This document shows, one piece after another, positions 1 through 5,224 of a DNA stretch of 5,224 nucleotides. Below the pieces are notes generated by a model. The model saw nothing but the letters and a program-made list of their open reading frames with translations, was not told the DNA's origin and searched no databases. Numbering within the stretch: the stretch's first letter is position 1; each line of letters opens with the position of its first letter. Both the position numbers and the translations under genes were made by a program. Location: contig JAETTR010000104.1 of NCBI GenBank assembly GCA_021768985.1, forward strand, positions 1 to 5,224, written 5' to 3'. The DNA comes from Bacillota bacterium (GTDB taxonomy: Bacteria; Bacillota; Clostridia; Christensenellales; Borkfalkiaceae).

Positions 1-1
1 G

Positions 2-559
2 GAAGCCAATCTGACCGCGATCGTAAAGGCGGTGGACGAGGGCAAGAGCTACGAAGAGGTCAAGACGGGCGATCTTGCCAATCTTACCGAACAGGATTTC
101 AACCGCGTGAAGGAGGCTCGCTTGATGGTATATACGGCGACCCCCAACTATCCCGTCGGCATTCCATCCTACCGTCCCGCGGCGAAGAAACAGCTCGCGA
201 AGGATTTCCTCGTGTATCTGTATTCCGACCGCGCGCAGAAAATCATCGCCAAAGAGCTGAAAGGGCTTTCCTATCCTTCGGGATACGACGTGCTTTCGGA
301 CGACGGCGTGCAGGTGAGTAAATTCGTGGAATCCAGACTCACGCAGTTCGGCAACGACAAAATTACGATTTTCCCCCGCAACGCGTCTCCGCTCGTGTAC
401 CGCGGAAGTCTTGCCGATACGCCCGGCGCGGGTGCCGGAATCGACAACTCGATATGGAGCGGAAAGACCGCTACGGCTCTGTTGGCGGACAGCAAGCAGA
501 CGATCTCGAACAATTGGGAAAACATTGTCAAGTATCTCAAAACGGACAGCGCAGATTAA
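2..559 (+). CDS. Extracellular solute-binding protein, family 1 (sugar ABC transporter), C-terminal part
   Basis: The frame is already open at base 2 and runs 185 codons to a TAA at 557-559; the start lies upstream of the window. A GTG at 32 is in frame, but coding sequence continues before it, so it is not the start. The fragment matches the C-terminal end of family-1 solute-binding proteins. The stretch AKDFLVYLYSDRAQKIIAKE (starting near base 191) is the usual helix in which the last lobe ends with 'the substrate-binding protein does not extend past residue AQK', followed by a Tyr/Pro/Gly-rich turn, SYPSGYDV. Known role of the family: a lipid-anchored receptor that binds mono- or oligosaccharides outside the membrane and delivers them to an ABC permease. 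The signal peptide and N-terminal lobe are outside the window, and the substrate cannot be read from this part. No permease gene is visible; the next gene, 30 bases on, is a giant lipoprotein. Family call fairly sure, sugar specificity inferred. Confidence 0.8.
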   Translation, partial: EANLTAIVKAVDEGKSYEEVKTGDLANLTEQDFNRVKEARLMVYTATPNYPVGIPSYRPAAKKQLAKDFLVYLYSDRAQKIIAKELKGLSYPSGYDVLSDDGVQVSKFVESRLTQFGNDKITIFPRNASPLVYRGSLADTPGAGAGIDNSIWSGKTATALLADSKQTISNNWENIVKYLKTDSAD

Positions 560-576
560 TCGCCGTGTAATACGGT

Positions 577-583
577 AAAGGGG
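577..583 (+). promoter_or_regulatory. Ribosome binding site of the large lipoprotein gene
   Basis: AAAGGGG lies six bases before the ATG at 590 and fits an anti-Shine-Dalgarno core. It supports that ATG, which is followed at once by Lys-Lys-Phe and a signal peptide. The whole 560-589 gap is only 30 bases. I see neither a hairpin terminator nor a -35/-10 pair in it, so the gene is probably translated from a transcript shared with the solute-binding protein gene. Confidence 0.75.
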
Positions 584-589
584 TAAAGT

Positions 590-682
590 ATGAAAAAATT
601 CAAACAAGGTACAAGGAAGCTTTGGCTTGCAATGCTTTCGCTCGTCATGCTCGTGGCGCTCGGTCTGGCGCTCGTCGCGTGC
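590..682 (+). other. Lipoprotein signal peptide with lipobox
   Basis: Residues 1-31: a basic start (K2, K3, K5, R9, K10), a hydrophobic core from L11 to L28, and the lipobox LVAC with the lipidated cysteine at C31 (TGC, 680-682). A flexible GGGS follows. The pattern fits lipoprotein signal peptidase (Lsp) cleavage before C31 and anchoring to the outer face of the membrane by a diacylglycerol thioether. This is also the best evidence that the ATG at 590 is the true start. Confidence 0.92.
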
Positions 683-3600
683 GGCGGCGGTTCGAAACGG
701 ATCAACGCGCCCGAACGTCTGGAAGAGGACATCGGCACGGGTAGGTATATCGTTCCCCGCTACGAAGTCGTCGATCAGAACGGCATGATTTTGGCGGGCT
801 ACAACGTCACGCTGAAATCGGCAACCGATCCGAACGGCGAAGCGGCTGAAATTTCACGCGGGGTCAGCACGATCGTGACGATTGCGGGACCCGGCGAATA
901 CACGTTCGTATTCACGGCGAACGCGGGCGACGTGAAGGACGCGACGGTGATCATGGATTTCGCGGACAGAAAGGCGCCCACCGTCAGCATGTCGAGCAGC
1001 TTGCTTCCCGATTTCTTCATCAAGGGCAACGCGTATTCGATTCCGGAATATGCGATGATCGGCGATTACGACGTCACCAAGTGCTTTACGAAGGTATTTT
1101 ACATCGACAAGGCGGGCACGGAATCGGAGGTGACGGTAAGCGGCGGGCAGTTCGAAGTGGACAAATCCGTCGGAAAGTACACCATTCTCATTCACGCGGA
1201 GGACGCCGCGGGCAACTTCAACGAGTACAGATACACCCGCAGGGTGGACGGACCCGAGCAGTACGACGCGAACACGATCGTGTATTTCAACGAAGCGTTC
1301 GGCGCGCGTCAGGTGGAAGCGGACGGCGATTACGCGGGTCGATTCGTTTCCAAAGACGAAGAGGGCGGTAAAGCCTACGGCAACGAAGCAGGTTCGTACA
1401 AAGTAAACTTTAAGGGCGTCGAAACGGAGAATAACGAAGCGTACTTCAATATTCGCGTGCCTGCGATCGTCAACATCATGGACTACAAAGAATTGGAAAT
1501 GTACGTATTCATCGAGGACGACGGCTGCGAAGCGGGAGCCTCGGAATGGGTCGTCGGGTCCAAGTGGTGGAACGATCAGCGCGCCAAGGTCGGCGAATGG
1601 ACGCGCATCACCTGGTCGGTTTCGAACTGGGGCAACGGCACCGGCGCGAACGTGGGCTCGGTAAACACCAACGTTATTTCGACGGACAACATCGCGGGCA
1701 CCCGCATCCGTCTGATTCCCGATTGCGACTATTCCGATAAAACGCCTCCGCACGGCGCCGTGTACTTCTCGGCGATGCGCGCGATTCCCTACGATTGGTC
1801 GGAAATCGAAGCGCAGGACGGCGTTTCTGTAAGCGCGACGCGCGTGAAATACGGTGAAACGGTCACCCTTACGGCGGAAGAGAAAGCTGATAAGTTCTTC
1901 GATTGCTTCATTGTGGACGGCAAACCGATTTCGGGCGACAGCTTTGTGGCGCGCAAGGATTCGCATACGGTATCCGCGAGATATTCGGACGAAGCGATCT
2001 CCAAGGACAATTACAGCTGGGGCGAATACGATTTCGTCGCACCGGGCGAAACGCCCGCCGGCGAAATCAAGGCGCAGAAGCTCGGCAACGCCGATGTCTG
2101 GGCGCTCTCTTACGACATTACCGCGACCAACCAGTCGAACGGCAACTTCTATTTCGGCGCGTATATCGGCGGTACGAGACAGATCGCGGGCGTCGAGTTC
2201 GCGAGCTGGGGCAAGTACCTTACTCTGTACGGACACGTGTATTCAAGCAACGGCGCGGGCGGCACGGTGGACGAACGCGGACATTTCTCGCAGGAAGTTC
2301 AGGACGCCATTCTCAACGCGTCGGCGGAGAATCCCGTGACGGTTACGTTCGTACGCGACGGCGCGGATTTCGCGTTGTACGTCACGGAAAAGGGCTTAAC
2401 CATGCTCGCGGCGAGGATCGACCTGACTGCGTTCATGGCGCACGCGGAATATGACAACAGCTTCGGTTACGGTTGGAGAAGCGATTTCAGCAATCCTACG
2501 ATCACGAATATTAAATACGTAGTGGGCGAAACCAGAACGGGCTACGCGAAAGACGCGCTCGATACGATTACGGTGACGGCGAAGGACGGCGTCACGCTCG
2601 ATAAAACGTCGTATGCGTTCGGCGATACGGTGACCCTGTCGCACGGGGAAGCTCCCGTCGGAAAAGAGTTTGCTTACTACAAAGTAAACGGCGTGCGGAT
2701 CGAAGGAAATACCTTCACCGTGATCAAGAACCGGTACGAAGCGGAAGTCGTTTTCAACGATCTTTCGGTGATTTCGGTGGACGAAGCCTTTGCGGGCGAG
2801 ATCGAGACGGCGGACGGCAAGACGCAATACGTCATGGAATCGACGGTCGCGCTGAAATACACGGGCACGCCCGAAAGCGGCAAGTATTTCGATTGCTTCC
2901 TCGTGGACGGGAACCCGATCAACGGCGATACCTTTACGGCGACGAAAACGTCGCATACGGTCGGAGTGAAATTCTTTACCGATTTCAACGACATGACCTG
3001 GGGCGAAGAGGAATTCGTCGCGCCCGAAATTTCGATTTCGAGCTGGGGCAAGGCGCACAAGCTCGGCAGCGCGGAGAAGTGGGTGCTCACCTACGATATG
3101 ACGGCGACCAACGCGGCGGCGGGCGGCGCATGGTTCATGGGCGCAATGGTGCGCGGCAATCAGCTCAACGGCTACGAAATGGGCAGCGAGAAGTGGCAGA
3201 ACAAACTCGGTTCGGCGGGCGACGGCGAAGGCTCTTCGTGGGATTCGCTCGGGAAACTCCCTGCGGAAGTGATCGCCATGCTTAACGGCGCGTCCGAAGA
3301 GAACCCCGTAAATCTCGTCTTTGTCCGCGACGGCGCAAAGCTTTCCGCATACGTGCGGAGCGGCGACATCGTGTACGCGGTCGTGAAAGCGCATACGCTC
3401 GACACGCTCGACGAGAAGTACGGCTTCGATTTCGGTTACGGTTGGAGAGCGGACGCCGGCGCGGTTCCTACGATTGAGAACATTCGATTCGTAACGGGCG
3501 GAGAGAAGCTGGCGGCGTTCTTTGAATCGATAAAGGTTGACATCCGCAAGGAGGACAGCACTATCAAGCTCGACAAAGAGAGCTACGCAATCGGCGACAC

Positions 3601-5224
3601 GGTCACGCTTTCGGCGACCGCGCCGGCAGGCGAAGCGTTCTCGCACTTCATGCTCGACGGTGAACGGCTCGATGGCAATACCTTCGTCGTAACGAAATTG
3701 ATTCATACGGTCGGCGTTGTGTTCACAAAAGAAACTTCCACGTTGGAGCTTCCCGCCGACGTGCAGATGGAAGGCGAATCGAACGTTGTGTCGAGAGGAG
3801 CGACGGTCACGCTCTCTTATAAGGGAACGAATCCGAAGTTCGACGGTTTCGCGGTGGACGGTACTCCGATCGTCGGCAACACGTTCAAGACGACGGCGGA
3901 AACGCATACCGTAACGGTCAGATACTTCACGGATGCGAGCGACATGACCTGGAACGAAGCGGAGTTCATCGCGCCGGATGCGGTTTCCGACGATACCAAG
4001 GTACACAAGCTCGGCAATGCGGATCAGTGGGTGCTTTCCTATGATATAACAGAAACCAATCAGTCGGACGGAAAGTTTTATTTCGGCGCATATATCGGCG
4101 GAACGAAACAGATTGCGGGCATAGAGTTTGCAAGTTGGGGTAAATATCTTACGCTGTACGGGCACGTATATTCGGGTAACGGCGCAGGCGGCACGGTAGA
4201 TGAACGCGGGCATTTCTCGCAAGAAGTGCAGAACGCTTTGCTCGGCGCGACGGAGGAAGCTCCCGTAACGGTCGCGTTCGTGCGCAACGGAAAGGATTTT
4301 ACATTGTATGTCATACCGTCAGACGACGAATATATGATTGCGGCGAAGCTCGATCTGACCGCGTTCATGGGGCACGCGGAGTACAATAATAATTTCGGTT
4401 ACGGCTGGAGAAGCGATTTCCCCAATCCCACGATTACGAATATTAAATTCGTCACGGAAGAGAACAAGCTGAACGCGTTTGTCGCGGCGCAGACGGTCAC
4501 GATCCAAAAAGCGGAAGGCGATACCAAGGTCGGCACGGAGAAAGACGGCTATGTGTTGGGCGATACGGTTACGCTGACGCACGCGGCGGCGGAGCAAGGG
4601 TTCGGGTTCTCGCACTACACGGTGGACGGCGTTGCTTTGGCTGAGGGCGTGAGCACATTCAAAGCGATGAAAAATTCTTATACCGTCGGCGCGGTCTACG
4701 TCAATCTGGAACAATCGTACAGATTGGTTGTGGCGGATCACGATTCGTTTGCAATGCTCGATGCGGACGGGCAATATACACTTCCCGTAGCGACTTTGCA
4801 GGATGCGGAAGGGGGAGAAGTTTCCGGCTATACGGTTACCGTTTCCGTGGAAGGCTACACCGTTACCGAAAATAAAATTACGGTCAGCTATCGCGGCGCG
4901 GTTGCACTGAAGATCACTTATTCGGTGGAAGAGATCGAAGGGAAAGAGGTGGAAATCACCGTAAACGTTCAGCCCGAGGACGGCACGGTATTTACGGTAG
5001 ACGAAAATGTGGCTTCCCGCGTAAAGGCAAACGGAACTGCGGCGACCGTAGCTTACAATACCGATAAGAAGTACGGTACGGAAGCGGGTTCGCTTGCGAT
5101 TACGATCAACGAAGTGTTGGGATATGAGGATTATGCATGGTTGCCTACTTTCGACTTCGGCGAATTTACTTATATCGAAACCTATGTATACGTGGAAAAA
5201 GCGGGCGTTAAGGTAGGCGCGCAT
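590..5224 (+). CDS. Giant multidomain surface lipoprotein with tandem beta-domain repeats, 3' partial
   Basis: The frame runs from ATG 590 to the last base, 1,545 codons with no stop; the C-terminus is outside the window. Seen: a signal peptide with lipobox L28-V29-A30-C31; Ig-like domains at about 49-125 and 129-219; a Trp-rich jelly-roll-like domain at 226-400; three tandem triads at 406-724, 725-1047 and 1048-1371; an Ig-like domain at 1376-1448; and a second jelly-roll-like domain from about 1466. The short domains in the triads resemble the divergent InlB B-repeat family (Y..GDTVTL, then DG, then HTV.V). Besides C31, only five cysteines are present (165, 313, 379, 439, 769). No glycosidase or protease catalytic motif is recognised, and no sortase signal or S-layer homology domain appears before the edge. 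Inferred role: a lipid-anchored adhesin or glycan-binding protein outside the membrane, probably in an operon with the upstream sugar-binding protein. The precise function is unknown. Codon use becomes AT-richer in the last quarter. Confidence 0.9.
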   Translation, partial: MKKFKQGTRKLWLAMLSLVMLVALGLALVACGGGSKRINAPERLEEDIGTGRYIVPRYEVVDQNGMILAGYNVTLKSATDPNGEAAEISRGVSTIVTIAGPGEYTFVFTANAGDVKDATVIMDFADRKAPTVSMSSSLLPDFFIKGNAYSIPEYAMIGDYDVTKCFTKVFYIDKAGTESEVTVSGGQFEVDKSVGKYTILIHAEDAAGNFNEYRYTRRVDGPEQYDANTIVYFNEAFGARQVEADGDYAGRFVSKDEEGGKAYGNEAGSYKVNFKGVETENNEAYFNIRVPAIVNIMDYKELEMYVFIEDDGCEAGASEWVVGSKWWNDQRAKVGEWTRITWSVSNWGNGTGANVGSVNTNVISTDNIAGTRIRLIPDCDYSDKTPPHGAVYFSAMRAIPYDWSEIEAQDGVSVSATRVKYGETVTLTAEEKADKFFDCFIVDGKPISGDSFVARKDSHTVSARYSDEAISKDNYSWGEYDFVAPGETPAGEIKAQKLGNADVWALSYDITATNQSNGNFYFGAYIGGTRQIAGVEFASWGKYLTLYGHVYSSNGAGGTVDERGHFSQEVQDAILNASAENPVTVTFVRDGADFALYVTEKGLTMLAARIDLTAFMAHAEYDNSFGYGWRSDFSNPTITNIKYVVGETRTGYAKDALDTITVTAKDGVTLDKTSYAFGDTVTLSHGEAPVGKEFAYYKVNGVRIEGNTFTVIKNRYEAEVVFNDLSVISVDEAFAGEIETADGKTQYVMESTVALKYTGTPESGKYFDCFLVDGNPINGDTFTATKTSHTVGVKFFTDFNDMTWGEEEFVAPEISISSWGKAHKLGSAEKWVLTYDMTATNAAAGGAWFMGAMVRGNQLNGYEMGSEKWQNKLGSAGDGEGSSWDSLGKLPAEVIAMLNGASEENPVNLVFVRDGAKLSAYVRSGDIVYAVVKAHTLDTLDEKYGFDFGYGWRADAGAVPTIENIRFVTGGEKLAAFFESIKVDIRKEDSTIKLDKESYAIGDTVTLSATAPAGEAFSHFMLDGERLDGNTFVVTKLIHTVGVVFTKETSTLELPADVQMEGESNVVSRGATVTLSYKGTNPKFDGFAVDGTPIVGNTFKTTAETHTVTVRYFTDASDMTWNEAEFIAPDAVSDDTKVHKLGNADQWVLSYDITETNQSDGKFYFGAYIGGTKQIAGIEFASWGKYLTLYGHVYSGNGAGGTVDERGHFSQEVQNALLGATEEAPVTVAFVRNGKDFTLYVIPSDDEYMIAAKLDLTAFMGHAEYNNNFGYGWRSDFPNPTITNIKFVTEENKLNAFVAAQTVTIQKAEGDTKVGTEKDGYVLGDTVTLTHAAAEQGFGFSHYTVDGVALAEGVSTFKAMKNSYTVGAVYVNLEQSYRLVVADHDSFAMLDADGQYTLPVATLQDAEGGEVSGYTVTVSVEGYTVTENKITVSYRGAVALKITYSVEEIEGKEVEITVNVQPEDGTVFTVDENVASRVKANGTAATVAYNTDKKYGTEAGSLAITINEVLGYEDYAWLPTFDFGEFTYIETYVYVEKAGVKVGAH
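734..964 (+). other. N-terminal Ig-like beta domain 1
   Basis: Residues about 49-125. The pattern GRYIVPRYEVVDQNG, then GYNVTL, then PGEYTFVFTA alternates hydrophobic beta strands with short turns, as in bacterial Ig-like domains. The same pattern (GQYTLP, then GYTVTV) returns near residue 1394, so it is a reused module. It probably acts as a rigid spacer holding later domains away from the membrane. The fold is inferred from the strand pattern, not from a profile match. Confidence 0.55.
974..1246 (+). other. N-terminal Ig-like beta domain 2
   Basis: Residues about 129-219. It starts with APTVSM after a short linker and ends with VGKYTILIHAEDAAGN followed by a last strand. The ending 'Y-hydrophobic-A-D-A-A-G-N' is typical of bacterial Ig-like and cadherin-like surface repeats. 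It contains C165. It has no clear copy in the C-terminal part, where the Ig-like domain is followed directly by the jelly-roll-like domain. Fold assignment is inferred. Confidence 0.55.
1265..1789 (+). other. Trp-rich jelly-roll-like domain, possible carbohydrate-binding module (copy 1)
   Basis: Residues about 226-400. It opens with NTIVYFNEAFG, has KAYGNEAGSYKVNF near 261-274, then a long strand ELEMYVFIED (302-309 region) and ends at YFSAMRAIP. This order resembles galactose-binding-like or CBM-type beta sandwiches, in which a residue-rich face binds sugars. Six tryptophans crowd into residues 320-347 (W320, W326, W327, W337, W342, W347), a suitable platform for stacking on sugar rings. C313 and C379 could form a disulfide. 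A second, truncated copy starts near residue 1466. Carbohydrate binding is an inference; no profile could be run. Confidence 0.5.
1805..2761 (+). repeat. Triad supermodule 1 (short domain - B1 - short domain)
   Basis: Residues 406-724, 319 long. The leading short domain (406-467) has YGETVTL, then FDCFIVDG, then DSFVARKDSHTVSARY. Domain B1 follows (477-646). The trailing short domain (658-724) has YAFGDTVTLS, then YYKVNGVRIEGNTF. The short domains resemble the divergent InlB B-repeat family. The leading and trailing forms are distinct subtypes, and each subtype matches its counterpart in the other two triads better than it matches its neighbour, which defines the unit as the whole triad. Confidence 0.75.
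2018..2527 (+). other. Domain B1, all-beta domain of unrecognised family (ConA-like fold suspected)
   Basis: Residues 477-646. It starts SWGEYDFVAP, has KLGNADVWALSYDITATN, ASWGKYLTLYGHVY, VTVTFVRDGADFALYV, and closes FGYGWRSDF then PTITNIKYV. A measured 'force-of-strand, DG turn, YV' hairpin followed by a final 'TNIKYV' strand is usual in concanavalin-A-like lectin/glucanase sandwiches, so that fold is my best guess. No acidic catalytic pair of a GH16-type enzyme is seen, which favours binding over hydrolysis. Residues 505-598 share 77 of 94 positions with B3 by hand count. Confidence 0.5.
2762..3730 (+). repeat. Triad supermodule 2, with a divergent B domain
   Basis: Residues 725-1047, 323 long. 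The leading short domain (725-798) has YFDCFLVDGNPINGDTF and TSHTVGVKFFTD, close to that of triad 1, including the rare Cys (C769 against C439). Domain B2 (804-970) is the divergent member. The trailing short domain (980-1047) has ESYAIGDTVTLS and LDGERLDGNTF. It directly abuts triads 1 and 3, so two short domains of different subtype sit side by side at each junction. Confidence 0.75.
2999..3499 (+). other. Domain B2, divergent member of the B family
   Basis: Residues 804-970. Both ends keep the family pattern: TWGEEEFVAP, KLGSAEKWVLTYDMTATN, VNLVFVRDGAKLSAYV, FGYGWRADA and PTIENIRFV. The middle differs. The GKYLTLYGHVY and VDERGHFSQEVQ parts of B1 and B3 are replaced by a Gly/Ser/Trp-rich stretch with W869 and W884 around GSAGDGEGSSWDSLG. 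If that middle forms the ligand face, B2 would bind something different from B1 and B3; this is inference. Confidence 0.5.
3731..4702 (+). repeat. Triad supermodule 3
   Basis: Residues 1048-1371, 324 long. The leading short domain (1048-1115) has FDGFAVDGTPIVGNTF and ETHTVTVRYFTD; the cysteine of triads 1 and 2 is Gly here (G1086). Domain B3 (1121-1289) is close to B1. The trailing short domain (1301-1371) has DGYVLGDTVTLTH and YTVDGVALAEG, with a few extra residues before the last strand. From about base 4040 the codons end more often in A or T than in triads 1 and 2. Confidence 0.75.
3950..4456 (+). other. Domain B3, close copy of B1
   Basis: Residues 1121-1289. It matches B1 almost end to end, including ASWGKYLTLYGHVY, GAGGTVDERGHFSQEVQ and FGYGWRSDF. 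One residue is lost near 1134 and one gained near 1244 (IPSDDEY in place of TEKGLT). In the best-conserved 53 codons (519-571 against 1162-1214) I count 49 identical residues, and about 20 of those use a different synonymous codon, so the copies are old or are kept alike by selection on the protein. Confidence 0.55.
4715..4933 (+). other. C-terminal-side Ig-like beta domain, related to Ig-like domain 1
   Basis: Residues about 1376-1448. GQYTLPVATLQDAEGG, then GYTVTVSVEGYTV, then a last strand ALKITYSVEE align by eye with residues 51-110 of the same protein (GRYIVP, QNG, GYNVTL). It follows the third triad directly and ends just before the second jelly-roll-like domain. It probably marks the start of a second round of the N-terminal domain series. 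Confidence 0.5.
4985..5224 (+). other. Jelly-roll-like domain, copy 2, truncated by the window edge
   Basis: Residues about 1466-1545. KKYGTEAGSLAITI (1493-1506) matches KAYGNEAGSYKVNF (261-274) of copy 1. YIETYVYVEKAGVKVGA (from 1528) matches the ELEMYVFIED-to-EAGA stretch around 302-317. Sequence stops where the Trp-rich region of copy 1 would begin, so whether the tryptophans are kept cannot be seen. The gene must continue well past this point. Confidence 0.55.

Noticed and set aside
32..34. GTG as a start for the first gene
   Set aside because: The frame is open upstream to the window edge, and family-1 binding proteins are about 400-550 residues, so this is an internal valine.
560..589. 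Terminator or promoter between the two genes
   Set aside because: Only 30 bases; no GC-rich inverted repeat with a T run and no convincing -35/-10 pair is visible.
854..2236. Long minus-strand open frame of 460 codons
   Set aside because: It lies codon-for-codon opposite the large lipoprotein gene. It stays open because that gene rarely uses TTA, CTA or TCA, whose complements are stops. Its product is an Arg/Val-rich string without domain character and has no ribosome binding site evidence.
1854..2454. Overlapping + strand open frames of 161 and 183 codons in other frames
   Set aside because: They lie wholly inside the large gene, give low-complexity Arg-rich products, and lack a start context better than chance.
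2396..4222. Minus-strand open frame of 608 codons
   Set aside because: Also codon-aligned with the + gene; it ends exactly at the rare TTA codon for L603 (2396-2398). Its internal repetition only mirrors the repeats of the + strand gene.
2462..4411. Short exact DNA repeats such as TTCGGTTACGGTTGGAGA at 2462 and 3431
   Set aside because: These encode the conserved FGYGWR motif of the B domains in frame; they are not CRISPR repeats or mobile-element ends.
4319..5224. Minus-strand open frame of 301 codons reaching the window edge
   Set aside because: Same explanation; it ends at a TCA codon (S1244) of the + gene. The + frame has a lipoprotein signal, repeated domains and silent-site divergence between repeats, which settle the coding strand.

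Overview
The window holds two genes on the + strand, both cut by the window edges, with the layout of an exported carbohydrate-acquisition locus. The first 559 bases are the C-terminal part of an ABC-transporter extracellular solute-binding protein (family 1, sugar type). After a 30-base gap carrying a good ribosome binding site, a very large secreted lipoprotein starts at 590. It stays open without a stop to the last base: 1,545 codons, 3' end missing. About 89% of the window is therefore one reading frame.

The large protein is modular. In order it has: a lipoprotein signal peptide ending in lipobox L-V-A-C (C31); two Ig-like beta domains (about 49-125 and 129-219); a Trp-rich jelly-roll-like domain (about 226-400); three tandem copies of a roughly 320-residue supermodule (406-724, 725-1047, 1048-1371); another Ig-like domain (about 1376-1448); and the start of a second copy of the jelly-roll-like domain (about 1466 to the edge). 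Each supermodule is a triad of a short InlB-B-repeat-like domain, a roughly 165-residue all-beta domain called B here, and a second short domain of a different subtype. I see no catalytic domain. The design suggests a long surface-anchored adhesin or glycan-binding stalk.

The organism is probably a Gram-positive of the Clostridia, perhaps an uncultured gut lineage. This rests on the lipoprotein type, the family-1 solute-binding protein next to a repeat-rich lipoprotein, and moderately high GC with GCG/GGC/GAC-rich codon use. No marker gene fixes the taxonomy.

The two genes are probably co-transcribed: same strand, 30-base gap, no hairpin terminator seen. A reasonable inference is that the large lipoprotein holds a polymeric or mucosal glycan at the cell surface while the solute-binding protein passes released oligosaccharides to a permease encoded elsewhere. 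No RNA gene, mobile element, CRISPR array or promoter could be supported. The long minus-strand open frames are codon-aligned shadows of the large gene.
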